Assembly (NCBI GenBank): GCA_963772225.1
Contig: CAVYWD010000002.1
Span: forward strand, 2,480,001-2,544,000
From: CAVYWD01 sp963772225
GTDB taxonomy: Bacteria; Myxococcota; Myxococcia; Myxococcales; UBA5297
Length of the DNA stretch: 64,000 nucleotides
Reading direction: 5' to 3'
The translations under genes and the position numbers were made by a program. Positions 43,236 to 51,383 of the stretch are shown here, piece by piece; the stretch's first letter is position 1; each line of letters starts with the position of its first letter. The notes under the pieces were generated by a model. The model made no database searches and was not told the origin of the DNA. It saw nothing but the letters and a program-made list of their open reading frames with translations.

Positions 43236-46073
43236 TCATGGCTTGGCCGCGGCCGCCAGCAGGCGCCGTTGTTCGTGGTCCTCGCGAACGTTGCGTCGCT
43301 GCCATGCCGAAGGCTCATTCACCTTCACCAGTTGCACGGCCGTCACCTTGTACTCCGGGCAGTTGGTGGCCCAGTCGGAGTTGTCGGTGGTGATGACGTT
43401 CGCGCCCGACTCGGGGAAATGGAAAGTGGTGTAGACAACCCCCGGCTGCACGCGACTGCTGACCGTGGCGCGTAGCACTGTGTCACCCGCCCGCGACTGA
43501 ATTCCGACCCAGTCGCCCTCGCGGATGCCGCGCTCGGCGGCGTCGTGCGGATGGATCTCCAACCAGTCCTCCCCGTAGAACTGCACGTTCTCGGTGCGCC
43601 GTGTTTGCGTGCCGGCGTTGTAGTGCGACAGGATGCGGCCGGTCGTCAGCAGCAGCGGGAAGCGGGGCGTGACCTTCTCGTTGGTTGGCACGTACTGCGT
43701 GATGAGGAAGCGGCCTTTGCCGCGCGCGAATTCCGATCGGTGCATGATGGGCGTGCCCTCGGGGGCTTTGTCGTTGCAAGGCCACTGAAGGCTGCCCATG
43801 CGCTCCAGCTTGTCGTAGCTGACTCCAGCAAAGGCGGGCGTGAGAAGCGCGATCTCGTCCATGATCTGCGACGGATGGTCGTAGCGCATCGGGTAGCCGA
43901 GCGCCGCAGACAGGCCCATCGTGACCTCCCAGTCGGCCTTGCCCGCCAGCGGCGGCATCACCCGGCGCACGCGCGAAAGGCGCCGTTCGCCATTGGTGAA
44001 GGTGCCGTCCTTTTCGAGGAACGACGCGCCAGGCAGGAACACGTGCGCGTACTTCGCCGTCTGGTTGAGGAACAGGTCCTGCACGACCACGCACTCCATC
44101 GCCGCCAGCGCGGCTTGTACGTGCTTCGTGTTCGGGTCGGACTGTGCCGGGTCCTCGCCCTGGCAATAGAGCCCCTTGAACGAGCCGTCGAGCGCGGCCT
44201 CCAACATGTTGGGAATGCGCAGGCCGGGCTCGGGCTGGATGCTCCGGCCCCAGGCCCGTTCGAACCTCTCGCGTACGGCGGCGTCGGACACATGGCGGTA
44301 GCCCGGAAGCTCGTGCGGGAAGCTGCCCATGTCGCAGGAGCCCTGCACGTTGTTCTGGCCGCGCAGCGGGTTCACGCCCACGCCCTCGCGGCCGATGTTG
44401 CCGGTCGCCATGGCGAGGTTGGCGATGGCGATCACCGCCGTCGACCCCTGCGAGTGCTCGGTCACGCCGAGGCCGTAGAAGATGGTGGCATTTCCGCCGG
44501 TGGCGTAGAGGCGCGCCGCCGCGCGCACCTCGGCGGCGGGCACGCCGGTGACGGACTCCATCGCCTCCGGCGAATTGGCCGGGCGCGCAACGAACTCGCG
44601 CCAGTCGTCGAAAGCCTGCCTCTCGCAGCGCTCGGCGATGAAGCGCTCGTCGACCAGCCCTTCGGTGGCGATGACGTGCGCCAGAGCGGAGAGCACGGCG
44701 ACGTTGGTGCCGGGGCGAAGCCTGAGGTGGTGCGTGGCGCGCGCATGGGGCGCGTTCACCACGTCGATCTCGCGCGGATCGATCACGACGAGCTTCGCTC
44801 CTTGGCGCACGCGGCGCTTGATGCGCGAGCCAACCACCGGATGCGCCTCGCTGGGATTGGAGCCGATCACCATGATCACGTCGGCCTGCTCCACCGACTT
44901 GAAGGTTTGCGTGCCCGCCGAAGTGCCAAATGTCTGGGACAGGCCGTAGCCAGTGGGCGCGTGGCAGACGCGCGCGCAATTGTCGACGTTGTTGTTGCCG
45001 AAGGCGGCACGCACCAGCTTCTGCATGAGGTAGTCTTCTTCATTGGTGCAACGGCTGGACACCAGCGCGCCGATGGAATCGCGGCCGTACTTCTGTTGGA
45101 TGCGGCGGAGCTCGGAGGCGGCGTAGCCGAAGGCCTCCTTCCACGACACCTCACGCCAAGGGTCGCTGGTCTTCGCCCGCACCAACGGCTTGGTGACGCG
45201 ATCAGGGTGGGTGGCATAGCCCCAGGCAAAGCGGCCCTTGACGCAGGCATGTCCCTCGTTCGCTTTGCCCTCCTTCCAAGGCGTCATGCGCACGACCTGG
45301 GCGCCTCTCGTCTCGGCCTTGAAGCCGCAGCCGACGCCGCAATAGGCGCAGGTGGTCACCACCGCCCGCTCCGGCTGTCCCTGTGCGAGCGCGCTCTTCT
45401 CCATCAGCGCCGCCGTCGGGCAGGCGTTCACACACGCGCCGCAGGAGACGCAATCCGACTCCATGAAGGGCGTGCCCTGGCCGGCCACCACGCGCGAGCC
45501 GAAGCCTCGCCCGGAGACGGTGAGCGCGTACGTGCCCTGCTGCTCCTGGCAGGCTCGCACGCAGCGGTTGCACAGGATGCATTTGGCCGGGTCGTAGGTG
45601 AAATAGGGATTGGATTCGTCTTTCTGCGTGCCTGTGAAGTGGTTGGCGCCGGCCGTGCCATAGCGCACCTCGCGCAGGCCGACCGCGGCCGCCATGCGCT
45701 GCAGCTCGCAATCGCCGTTGGCCGCACAGGTCAGGCAATCGAGCGGGTGGTCGGAGAGATACAGCTCCATCACGTTGCGGCGCAGCTCGGCCAGCCTGGG
45801 CGTTTGCGTTCGGACCTTCATCCCCGCCTCGACGAGCGTGGTGCACGAGGAAGGAAAGCCGCGCCGCCCTTCGATCTCGACCAGGCACAGGCGGCAGGAG
45901 CCGAGCGGCTGCAACGAATCGGTGGCGCACAGCTTGGGGATCATCGCGCCCGCCTCGACGGCAGCGCGCATCACCGAGGTGCCCGCCGGCACGTGAACGT
46001 CCACGCCGTCGATGGTCAGCGCCACCTCGCGCGCGGCCTCGACCGCCGGGGTTCCATAGTCAATCTCGTTCAC
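43236..46073 (-). CDS. fdsA: NAD-dependent formate dehydrogenase alpha subunit
   Basis: The 945-aa catalytic subunit, which oxidises formate to CO2 at a bis-MGD molybdenum centre in the cytoplasm. Domains in order: [2Fe-2S] domain (GSCRLCLVEIEG near 60), His/Cys motif (HPLDCLTCAANGDCELQ near 114), two [4Fe-4S] motifs (CILCNRCVRAC, CVSCGACVNAC), then the molybdopterin-binding body with its own cluster (CAYCGVGCGF). The Mo-ligand position is Cys in NCARVCHAPT near 370, so it is the Cys rather than Sec type. The GTG at 46073 overlaps the fdsB stop. A VKVNEPSAW motif near the end is normal for FdsA. mobA elsewhere could supply the cofactor. Confidence 0.95.
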   Translation of the reverse strand: MNEIDYGTPAVEAAREVALTIDGVDVHVPAGTSVMRAAVEAGAMIPKLCATDSLQPLGSCRLCLVEIEGRRGFPSSCTTLVEAGMKVRTQTPRLAELRRNVMELYLSDHPLDCLTCAANGDCELQRMAAAVGLREVRYGTAGANHFTGTQKDESNPYFTYDPAKCILCNRCVRACQEQQGTYALTVSGRGFGSRVVAGQGTPFMESDCVSCGACVNACPTAALMEKSALAQGQPERAVVTTCAYCGVGCGFKAETRGAQVVRMTPWKEGKANEGHACVKGRFAWGYATHPDRVTKPLVRAKTSDPWREVSWKEAFGYAASELRRIQQKYGRDSIGALVSSRCTNEEDYLMQKLVRAAFGNNNVDNCARVCHAPTGYGLSQTFGTSAGTQTFKSVEQADVIMVIGSNPSEAHPVVGSRIKRRVRQGAKLVVIDPREIDVVNAPHARATHHLRLRPGTNVAVLSALAHVIATEGLVDERFIAERCERQAFDDWREFVARPANSPEAMESVTGVPAAEVRAAARLYATGGNATIFYGLGVTEHSQGSTAVIAIANLAMATGNIGREGVGVNPLRGQNNVQGSCDMGSFPHELPGYRHVSDAAVRERFERAWGRSIQPEPGLRIPNMLEAALDGSFKGLYCQGEDPAQSDPNTKHVQAALAAMECVVVQDLFLNQTAKYAHVFLPGASFLEKDGTFTNGERRLSRVRRVMPPLAGKADWEVTMGLSAALGYPMRYDHPSQIMDEIALLTPAFAGVSYDKLERMGSLQWPCNDKAPEGTPIMHRSEFARGKGRFLITQYVPTNEKVTPRFPLLLTTGRILSHYNAGTQTRRTENVQFYGEDWLEIHPHDAAERGIREGDWVGIQSRAGDTVLRATVSSRVQPGVVYTTFHFPESGANVITTDNSDWATNCPEYKVTAVQLVKVNEPSAWQRRNVREDHEQRRLLAAAAKP

Positions 46074-47563
46074 TGGAAGTCGCCCGGGAAATGGTTGAGC
46101 GCCGACAGCACCGGGTAGGGCGTCATGGAGCCCATGGCGCACAGCGAGGCGTGCATCATGGTGTCGCAAAGACTGCGCAGCAGCTCGGCGTTCTCGGGCG
46201 CCCCGCCGCAGATGCGGTCGATGACCTCGACGCCGCGCGTGGAGCCGATGCGGCAGGGCGTGCACTTGCCGCAGGATTCCTGGGCGCAGAACTGCATCGC
46301 GTGGCGCGCCTGCTTCGCCATGTCCACCGTGTCGTCGAAGGCGACGATGCCGCCGTGGCCGAGCACCGCGCCGATGGCCGCGAACGCTTCGTAGTCGAGG
46401 ACGGTGTCGAACTGCGACTCGGGCAGGTACGCGCCGAGGGGCCCGCCCACCTGCACCGCGCGCAAGGGCCGGCCGCTGCGCGAGCCGCCGCCGTAGTCGT
46501 ACAGCAGCTCGCGCAAGGTTGCGCCGAACGGCAGCTCGACCAGGCCGCCGTACTTGAGGTTGCCCGCCAGCTGGAACGGCAGCGTGCCGCGCGACCGGCC
46601 CACGCCCCGCTCGCGGTAGGACGCCGCGCCGTGGGCGAGGATGTCCTGCGCGGCGGCCAGGGTGACGACGTTGTTGACGACGGTGGGCCGGCCGAAGAGG
46701 CCGGCGACGGCCGGCAGGGGTGGCTTGCTGCGCACGACGCCGCGCTTGCCCTCGAGGCTCTCCAGCAGGGCGGTCTCTTCGCCGCAGACGTAGGCCCCCG
46801 CGGCCTTGCGCACCTCGATGCGGAACTCGCCGAGCCAATCGCCCGCCTGCGCCAGCGCGGTGTTCAGCGCGGTATAGGCATGCGGGTACTCGGAGCGCAC
46901 GTAGAGGTAGCCGCGTGTCGCCCCGACTGCGAGACCGGCGATGGCCATGCCCTCGAGCAAGCAGAACGGGTCGCCCTCCATCAGCGCGCGGTCGGAAAAG
47001 GTGCCGGAGTCGCCCTCGTCGGCGTTGCACACGATGTACTTTTGCCCGGCCGGTTGGTCCAGCGCGGTCTTCCACTTGAGGCCGGTGGGGAACGCCGCGC
47101 CGCCGCGCCCGCGCAGCCCAGAGTCGGTCACCGCCTGCACGATGGCCGCCGGCTGCAGGGCGCGCGCCGCCTGCAGGCCCTCGCCGCCGCCGTGCGCCAG
47201 GTAGTCGTCGAGCGAGCGCGGATCGACCACGCCGACGCGGCGCATGACGAGACGCTGCTGCCGGGCGAGGTAAGGGTGCGCCGCGATGTCGCCGAGCAGC
47301 AGGGGATGCTCGCGCCCTTGCAGGAAGCCGGCGGCGAACAATCGGCCCACATCGCTGGCCTGGACCGGCCCATAGGCGATGCGACCTTCAGCGATCGCGA
47401 CCTCGACCAGCGGCTCCAGCCAGTGCAGGGCGCGCGAGCCGTTGCGCACGAGGCGCACGTCCTCGTCGCGCCTGCGCGCCTCGGCGACGACGGCGGCGGC
47501 GACCTCATCGGCGCCGAGCGCCAGCGCGGCCGCGTCGCCGGGGACGTAGACGGTCGCGCTCAC
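46070..47563 (-). CDS. fdsB: NAD-dependent formate dehydrogenase beta subunit (NuoF-like)
   Basis: The 497-aa flavin subunit that passes electrons from FdsA to NAD+. After a degenerate thioredoxin-like N-domain (1-130) come the FMN/NADH motif GLRGRGGAAFPTG near 152, the NADH segment NADEGDSGTF near 180, GAYVCGEETALLESLEG near 247, and the [4Fe-4S] motif ESCGKCTPC near 431 with a later Cys in SLCAMG. The GTG at 47563 overlaps the fdsG stop (GTGA); the longer open frame upstream is a shadow of fdsG. Length is typical for FdsB. Confidence 0.94.
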   Translation of the reverse strand: MSATVYVPGDAAALALGADEVAAAVVAEARRRDEDVRLVRNGSRALHWLEPLVEVAIAEGRIAYGPVQASDVGRLFAAGFLQGREHPLLLGDIAAHPYLARQQRLVMRRVGVVDPRSLDDYLAHGGGEGLQAARALQPAAIVQAVTDSGLRGRGGAAFPTGLKWKTALDQPAGQKYIVCNADEGDSGTFSDRALMEGDPFCLLEGMAIAGLAVGATRGYLYVRSEYPHAYTALNTALAQAGDWLGEFRIEVRKAAGAYVCGEETALLESLEGKRGVVRSKPPLPAVAGLFGRPTVVNNVVTLAAAQDILAHGAASYRERGVGRSRGTLPFQLAGNLKYGGLVELPFGATLRELLYDYGGGSRSGRPLRAVQVGGPLGAYLPESQFDTVLDYEAFAAIGAVLGHGGIVAFDDTVDMAKQARHAMQFCAQESCGKCTPCRIGSTRGVEVIDRICGGAPENAELLRSLCDTMMHASLCAMGSMTPYPVLSALNHFPGDFQ

Positions 47564-47997
47564 GGCCGCTTCTCCAGCTCGTCCATCAAGGCGTCGAACT
47601 TCTGCGGCGTGACCCGCGCGTACAGGCCGGTCTTGTCGACCTGCACGGCGGGGCCGATGGAGCATAGGCCGAGGCAGTGGACCGGCTCCAAAGTGAGGTT
47701 CGCGCCCAGTAGGCGCGCCGCAGCGTGCTCTGCCAGCGCTTGGCCGCCGTTGGCCTGACAGGCCTCGGCGCAACACACGCGCACGACGTGCTCGCCCGGC
47801 GGCGCGCGGCGAAGGTGGCGGTAGTAGGTGACGACGCCGTGCACCTCGGCGGGGGACAGGTTGAGCTCCTGCGCAATGGACGGCACTGCCTCGTCCGGCA
47901 CATAACCCAGCGCCTGCTGGATGTCGTGAAGAATGGGCAGCAGGGCGCCATCCGTGCCCTTGTGTCTGGCGAAGAGGGTCTGCAGCGCGGAATTCAT
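47560..47997 (-). CDS. fdsG: NAD-dependent formate dehydrogenase gamma subunit (NuoE-like)
   Basis: A 145-aa NuoE-like subunit carrying one [2Fe-2S] cluster. Ligands are in VCCAEACQANGG near 79 and HCLGLCSIGP near 116. The helical start ILHDIQQALGYVPDEAV is typical. It is the first gene of the fdsGBA unit, overlapping fdsB by four bases. A 212-bp gap separates it from the upstream transporter gene, so it may share that transcript or have its own promoter; I see no strong one. Confidence 0.93.
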   Translation of the reverse strand: MNSALQTLFARHKGTDGALLPILHDIQQALGYVPDEAVPSIAQELNLSPAEVHGVVTYYRHLRRAPPGEHVVRVCCAEACQANGGQALAEHAAARLLGANLTLEPVHCLGLCSIGPAVQVDKTGLYARVTPQKFDALMDELEKRP

Positions 47998-48209
47998 GGC
48001 GATGGTCTCTGTCTACCCGCGTATCGGGCGGGGATCTTTGCTCACCAGAATGCAGCAGCGCGGCCGCGCGCGGCGCACCCAGAAGAGCCGGCGCGCGGTC
48101 AACTGTGCCCGATTCCAGTGCACCCATCGCCAGCGCGGAGCCAAACCCTGCCTCGGCCATGGATGCAGCGGTCCCCGCCGAGTGAAGCGAATGGGTTCAT
48201 GGAGGTCCG

Positions 48210-49865
48210 CTATTTGAATAGGACGACAGCTTTCTGGCCCGTCATCCAGAGGCCCCAGGCCATCGGGATCCAGACGGCCAACCAGGCCAGAGTCGCCTTC
48301 CAGGTGTGGTTTTCCTGCGCCGCCGGCGTTGGCGCCGAGGCGTCGACGCTGAGATGCTGGGGGGCATCGCCGGCGAGTCTCTTCTCTTCCGCCAGCTCCT
48401 CCGGTTTCATGTGAAGCTTCTCGGAAACCGGACGCACCAGCCAGTTGCAGATGAACCCGAAGACCAGCAGCCCAGACAGGATGTACAAGGTGATGGTATA
48501 GGCATCCGAACGTGCCACGCCGTGGTCGAGCTGGTACTCACGAATGTAGTTCACCACCACTGGACCAAACACGCCCGCCGCCGACCATGCGGTCAATAGG
48601 CGACCGTGAATGGCGCCCACGTACTTCGTGCCGAACATGTCGGCGAGGTAGGCGGGCACGGTGGCGAAACCTCCCCCGTACATCGAGAGGATGATGCAGA
48701 AGAAGACCACGAACAAAGCCAGGCTGCCCGCCTTTGCCGTGCCGGGAATCGCAGCATACAGCACGAAACCGAGCAGGAAAAAGGTGTAGTAGGTCGTCTT
48801 GCGGCCGATCTTGTCGGACAACGAGGCCCACAGGAATCGTCCCGCGATGTTGAACAGCGACAGCAGACCGGTGAAGCCTGCGGCCACCGCTGCAATGGCG
48901 GTCTTCTGTTCGGCCGTCAAGTCGTTGAACGCCGCATTGACGCCGATCAGCTTGCCGCCAAAGACTTCCTGCAGCATGGGTGAGGCCACACCGAGGATGC
49001 CAATACCGGCGGTGACGTTCAGACACAGCACGCCCCACATCAGCCAGAATTGGCGGGTCTTCCACGCCACGTCGAGGTGTACGTGTTCCTCGGTGATCAT
49101 CGAGTTCTTGGTCTTGGGCGGGGCGATCCAGCCGGCCGGCTTCCAGTTCGGCGCCGGTATGCGGTAGCCCAGGGCGCCGCCCATCATGAACACGAAGTAG
49201 ATGGCGGCCAGCGCCAGGAAGGTCTCCATGACGCCCACCGAGGTCGGCGTTGCGAAATGGGTCATCAGCTTGTTGGCCAACGGCGCGCCAATCATGGCGC
49301 CGCCGCCGAAGCCCATGATGGCCATGCCGGTCGCCATGCCGCGGCGATCGGGGAACCATTTGATGAGGGTCGACACCGGCGAGATGTAACCGAGACCGAG
49401 GCCGATGCCGCCGATCACGCCGGAGCCCAGCCACAACAGCCAGATCTGGTGCAGCTTTACGCCGAAGGCGGAGATCACCAGGCCGCCGCACCAAAAGAAC
49501 GCCGCGACGACTCCAGCCTTGCGCGGCCCGGCCTTTTCCAGCCAGCCTCCCCAGAGGGCGGCAGAAGAGCCGAGGAACACGAAAAACAAGGTGTACATCC
49601 AGCCCAGCGTGGAAATCTTCCAGTCGCACTGGGTGGCGAAAATGTGCTGGAAGAAGCCCATGTTGTTAGGGCATTCCAATGAGGCGGTGATGCCGATGGC
49701 GCGCGAAAGCGGCAGCCAGAACACGGAGAAACCGTAAGCCATGCCAATGCACAGGTGGATGGCGAGGGCCGCGGGTGGAACCAGCCAGCGGTTGAAACCC
49801 GGCTTGGCGACGATATGCTCCTTGTCAAGAAATCTTGGGCCCAGGCTTGCGACTGCTGTTTCCAA
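48210..49865 (-). CDS. MFS oxalate/formate antiporter-family transporter
   Basis: A 551-aa major facilitator with about twelve to fourteen membrane helices. It matches the OFA (OxlT-like) family: GMAYGFSVFWLPLSRAIG near 41, the loop motif KWFPDRRGMATGMAIMGFG near 167-185, and the MFGTKYVGAIHGRLLTAW region in the second half. It is longer than OxlT because of a loop near residue 65 and a C-terminal extension with two extra helices. Being directly upstream of fdsGBA it probably brings in formate, possibly in exchange for another carboxylate. The start is a TTG at 49865 with GGGAG seven bases before it. Substrate is inferred from context. Confidence 0.87.
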   Translation of the reverse strand: METAVASLGPRFLDKEHIVAKPGFNRWLVPPAALAIHLCIGMAYGFSVFWLPLSRAIGITASLECPNNMGFFQHIFATQCDWKISTLGWMYTLFFVFLGSSAALWGGWLEKAGPRKAGVVAAFFWCGGLVISAFGVKLHQIWLLWLGSGVIGGIGLGLGYISPVSTLIKWFPDRRGMATGMAIMGFGGGAMIGAPLANKLMTHFATPTSVGVMETFLALAAIYFVFMMGGALGYRIPAPNWKPAGWIAPPKTKNSMITEEHVHLDVAWKTRQFWLMWGVLCLNVTAGIGILGVASPMLQEVFGGKLIGVNAAFNDLTAEQKTAIAAVAAGFTGLLSLFNIAGRFLWASLSDKIGRKTTYYTFFLLGFVLYAAIPGTAKAGSLALFVVFFCIILSMYGGGFATVPAYLADMFGTKYVGAIHGRLLTAWSAAGVFGPVVVNYIREYQLDHGVARSDAYTITLYILSGLLVFGFICNWLVRPVSEKLHMKPEELAEEKRLAGDAPQHLSVDASAPTPAAQENHTWKATLAWLAVWIPMAWGLWMTGQKAVVLFK

Positions 49866-49937
49866 GGGTTGCTCCCTCTTTCGATGTGAATAGCGCCGAT
49901 CTGCGGTGACTGGAGTAGGCCACGGGCAGGTCCGATA

Positions 49938-49969
49938 GCGTTATACCCGACGAAGCATAGCGCACTCAA
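49938..49969 (-). promoter_or_regulatory. Candidate promoter with overlapping operator for the transporter/fds unit
   Basis: On the minus strand: TTGAGT (49964-49969), an 18-base spacer, and TATAAC (49940-49945), about 75 nt before the transporter start. An imperfect inverted repeat, GCGTTAT (49938-49944) and ATAGCGC (49957-49963), overlaps the -10 and spacer. The half-site resembles ModE-type operators (CGTTATA), and a ModE-type regulator is encoded just upstream. Binding is inferred, not shown. Confidence 0.5.
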
Positions 49970-50206
49970 TGTCTTTGGAGCAAGCCGAAAGAACTCGACT
50001 AATCTCCGCTCACCTGGAGCATGGCCCGAGCGAGTCCAGTCCGTCTGCCTGGAGTGGGCTGGACTGTTAATGCGCGGACATTTGTCGCACTGCCCATCGA
50101 CCCGTCGCAGGGTCCGGGAGGTCCGGGAGACGACAGGGGGTCCGAATTCAGTATTCTATGGACCTGCGTAGAGTCGACCGCGCTAATGAACGCGTCAGCA
50201 GGTGCG

Positions 50207-50662
50207 CTATTTGAGCGGATCCGCGCGAGGCGAACGCCCAGCACCGAGGCCGGGCCGTGGTGCCACAACCCTCTTCGTGCCTCGGGGCGGCGCGTTCTCT
50301 CTCCAGGTCAGGTTGGGCGCGAGCAGCTTCTGCAGCGCGTCGACCTCGGCCGCAAACATCGTCTGGGACTTTCGCTCGATGGCGCGGTAGAGCCGAAGGA
50401 CCGTCTTGCCGGTCTCGGTGAGGCAGGCCCCTCCGCCTCCTGTTCCGCCTGGGGCCTTGCTGACCAGCCCGGAGTTGAAACGGATATTCATCGCCTCGAT
50501 CAGCCGCCAGGCGCGACCGTACGACATGCCGAGCGAACGCGCCGCCGCGGTGATCGAGCCAAGGCGCTCGATGCCGTCGAGCAGCATCATTTTGCCGGGG
50601 CCAAGGAACGGGACCACGCGCACCTGCATTCGCAGCCTTGGGCCCTTGGCTCCCTCGGCCAT
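50207..50662 (-). CDS. ModE-type winged-helix regulator (HTH domain only)
   Basis: A 151-aa DNA-binding protein matching the N-terminal domain of ModE: GKMMLLDGIERLGSITAAA, then SLGMSYGRAWRLIEAMN, the recognition helix. GTGGGGACLTETG is the wing. The C-terminal molybdate-binding (TOBE/Mop) domains are absent; instead a ~35-residue basic tail ends the protein. Stand-alone ModE-like HTH proteins often sit beside molybdoenzyme operons. Here the fds unit lies downstream on the same strand, so it may control it in response to something other than direct molybdate binding. The ATG at 50662 is normal. Confidence 0.82.
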   Translation of the reverse strand: MAEGAKGPRLRMQVRVVPFLGPGKMMLLDGIERLGSITAAARSLGMSYGRAWRLIEAMNIRFNSGLVSKAPGGTGGGGACLTETGKTVLRLYRAIERKSQTMFAAEVDALQKLLAPNLTWRENAPPRGTKRVVAPRPGLGAGRSPRADPLK

Positions 50663-51175
50663 GTCGCTTCTCCTCGCTTCTTTTGGGTTGCATGCCTTCT
50701 GCGACCAAGTCGAGGGAACCTACGATACAGCGCCCCGCTGTGCCTGGAAAGAAGCCCTCCACGCTGGAAGGAAGGACTAAAGAGATAAACGGCGCAACCT
50801 CGATTGAGCGCCACGAGGAGGGAAGGCTCGTTCAATCGCCGAATCAATCCGTTGCTCGCGAGGTTACTCTCGCTCTGCGATAGGGCGACTCACCTCTCCT
50901 CAGGCTGAAGTGGGAAAGAGGGGCAGAGGAATTCAGCGAGCATAGAAGCCAGGAATAGCATTTGAAGCATTGGCTTCGGCGCGTCCATCGCCACGGGCGA
51001 GCTCCTCGAGCGCGCGCACCTCCACGTCGTCGAAGACCTGGTCTGCCAGAGCGCGCCGGCCGCCCGAGAGCCGAACGACGGTGCTGGGGGCGGACTGCGG
51101 TCAGCCGGCGGGTCGGGGCACGCGATGGCTACGGGCACCGGGGCCCCTCGGCTCCAGGGCTTCGGCGCGAAGCTC
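50663..51175. other. Gene-poor stretch upstream of the right duplication
   Basis: About 510 bases with no supported gene. On the minus strand about 50945-51080 reads VVRLSGGRRALADQVFDDVE, which looks protein-like but has no start or known family. It may be a remnant. The rest appears non-coding. Confidence 0.3.
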
Positions 51176-51383
51176 GCACAGGCGCTCGCCGGTTTGTCTC
51201 ACGCGGGTGCGGCCTGTAAGCTCCTAGGGCCGCGCGCTCCCCCTGCGGTCGGGCGGGCGCCTGCCTTCACACACGGGGTCCTCGCGGCCTCCTTCACGGG
51301 CGGCCAAACGCGCCGCGAAAGTCGCGTCGCGCCCGCATCTGCGCAAGACTGAGCCGCCTTCCAGGTTTCACTCGCGAGCATTG
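51176..51383 (+). repeat. Duplicated non-coding segment, right copy
   Basis: Matches 42354-42560 in direct orientation and leads straight into the ATG at 51384. The conserved length suggests it includes that gene's promoter and leader. The match continues into the gene: 51384-51399, then 51681-51902. Confidence 0.85.

Noticed and set aside
44950..44990. Selenocysteine in the formate dehydrogenase
   Set aside because: The Mo-ligand codon is a normal Cys; no in-frame TGA is present.
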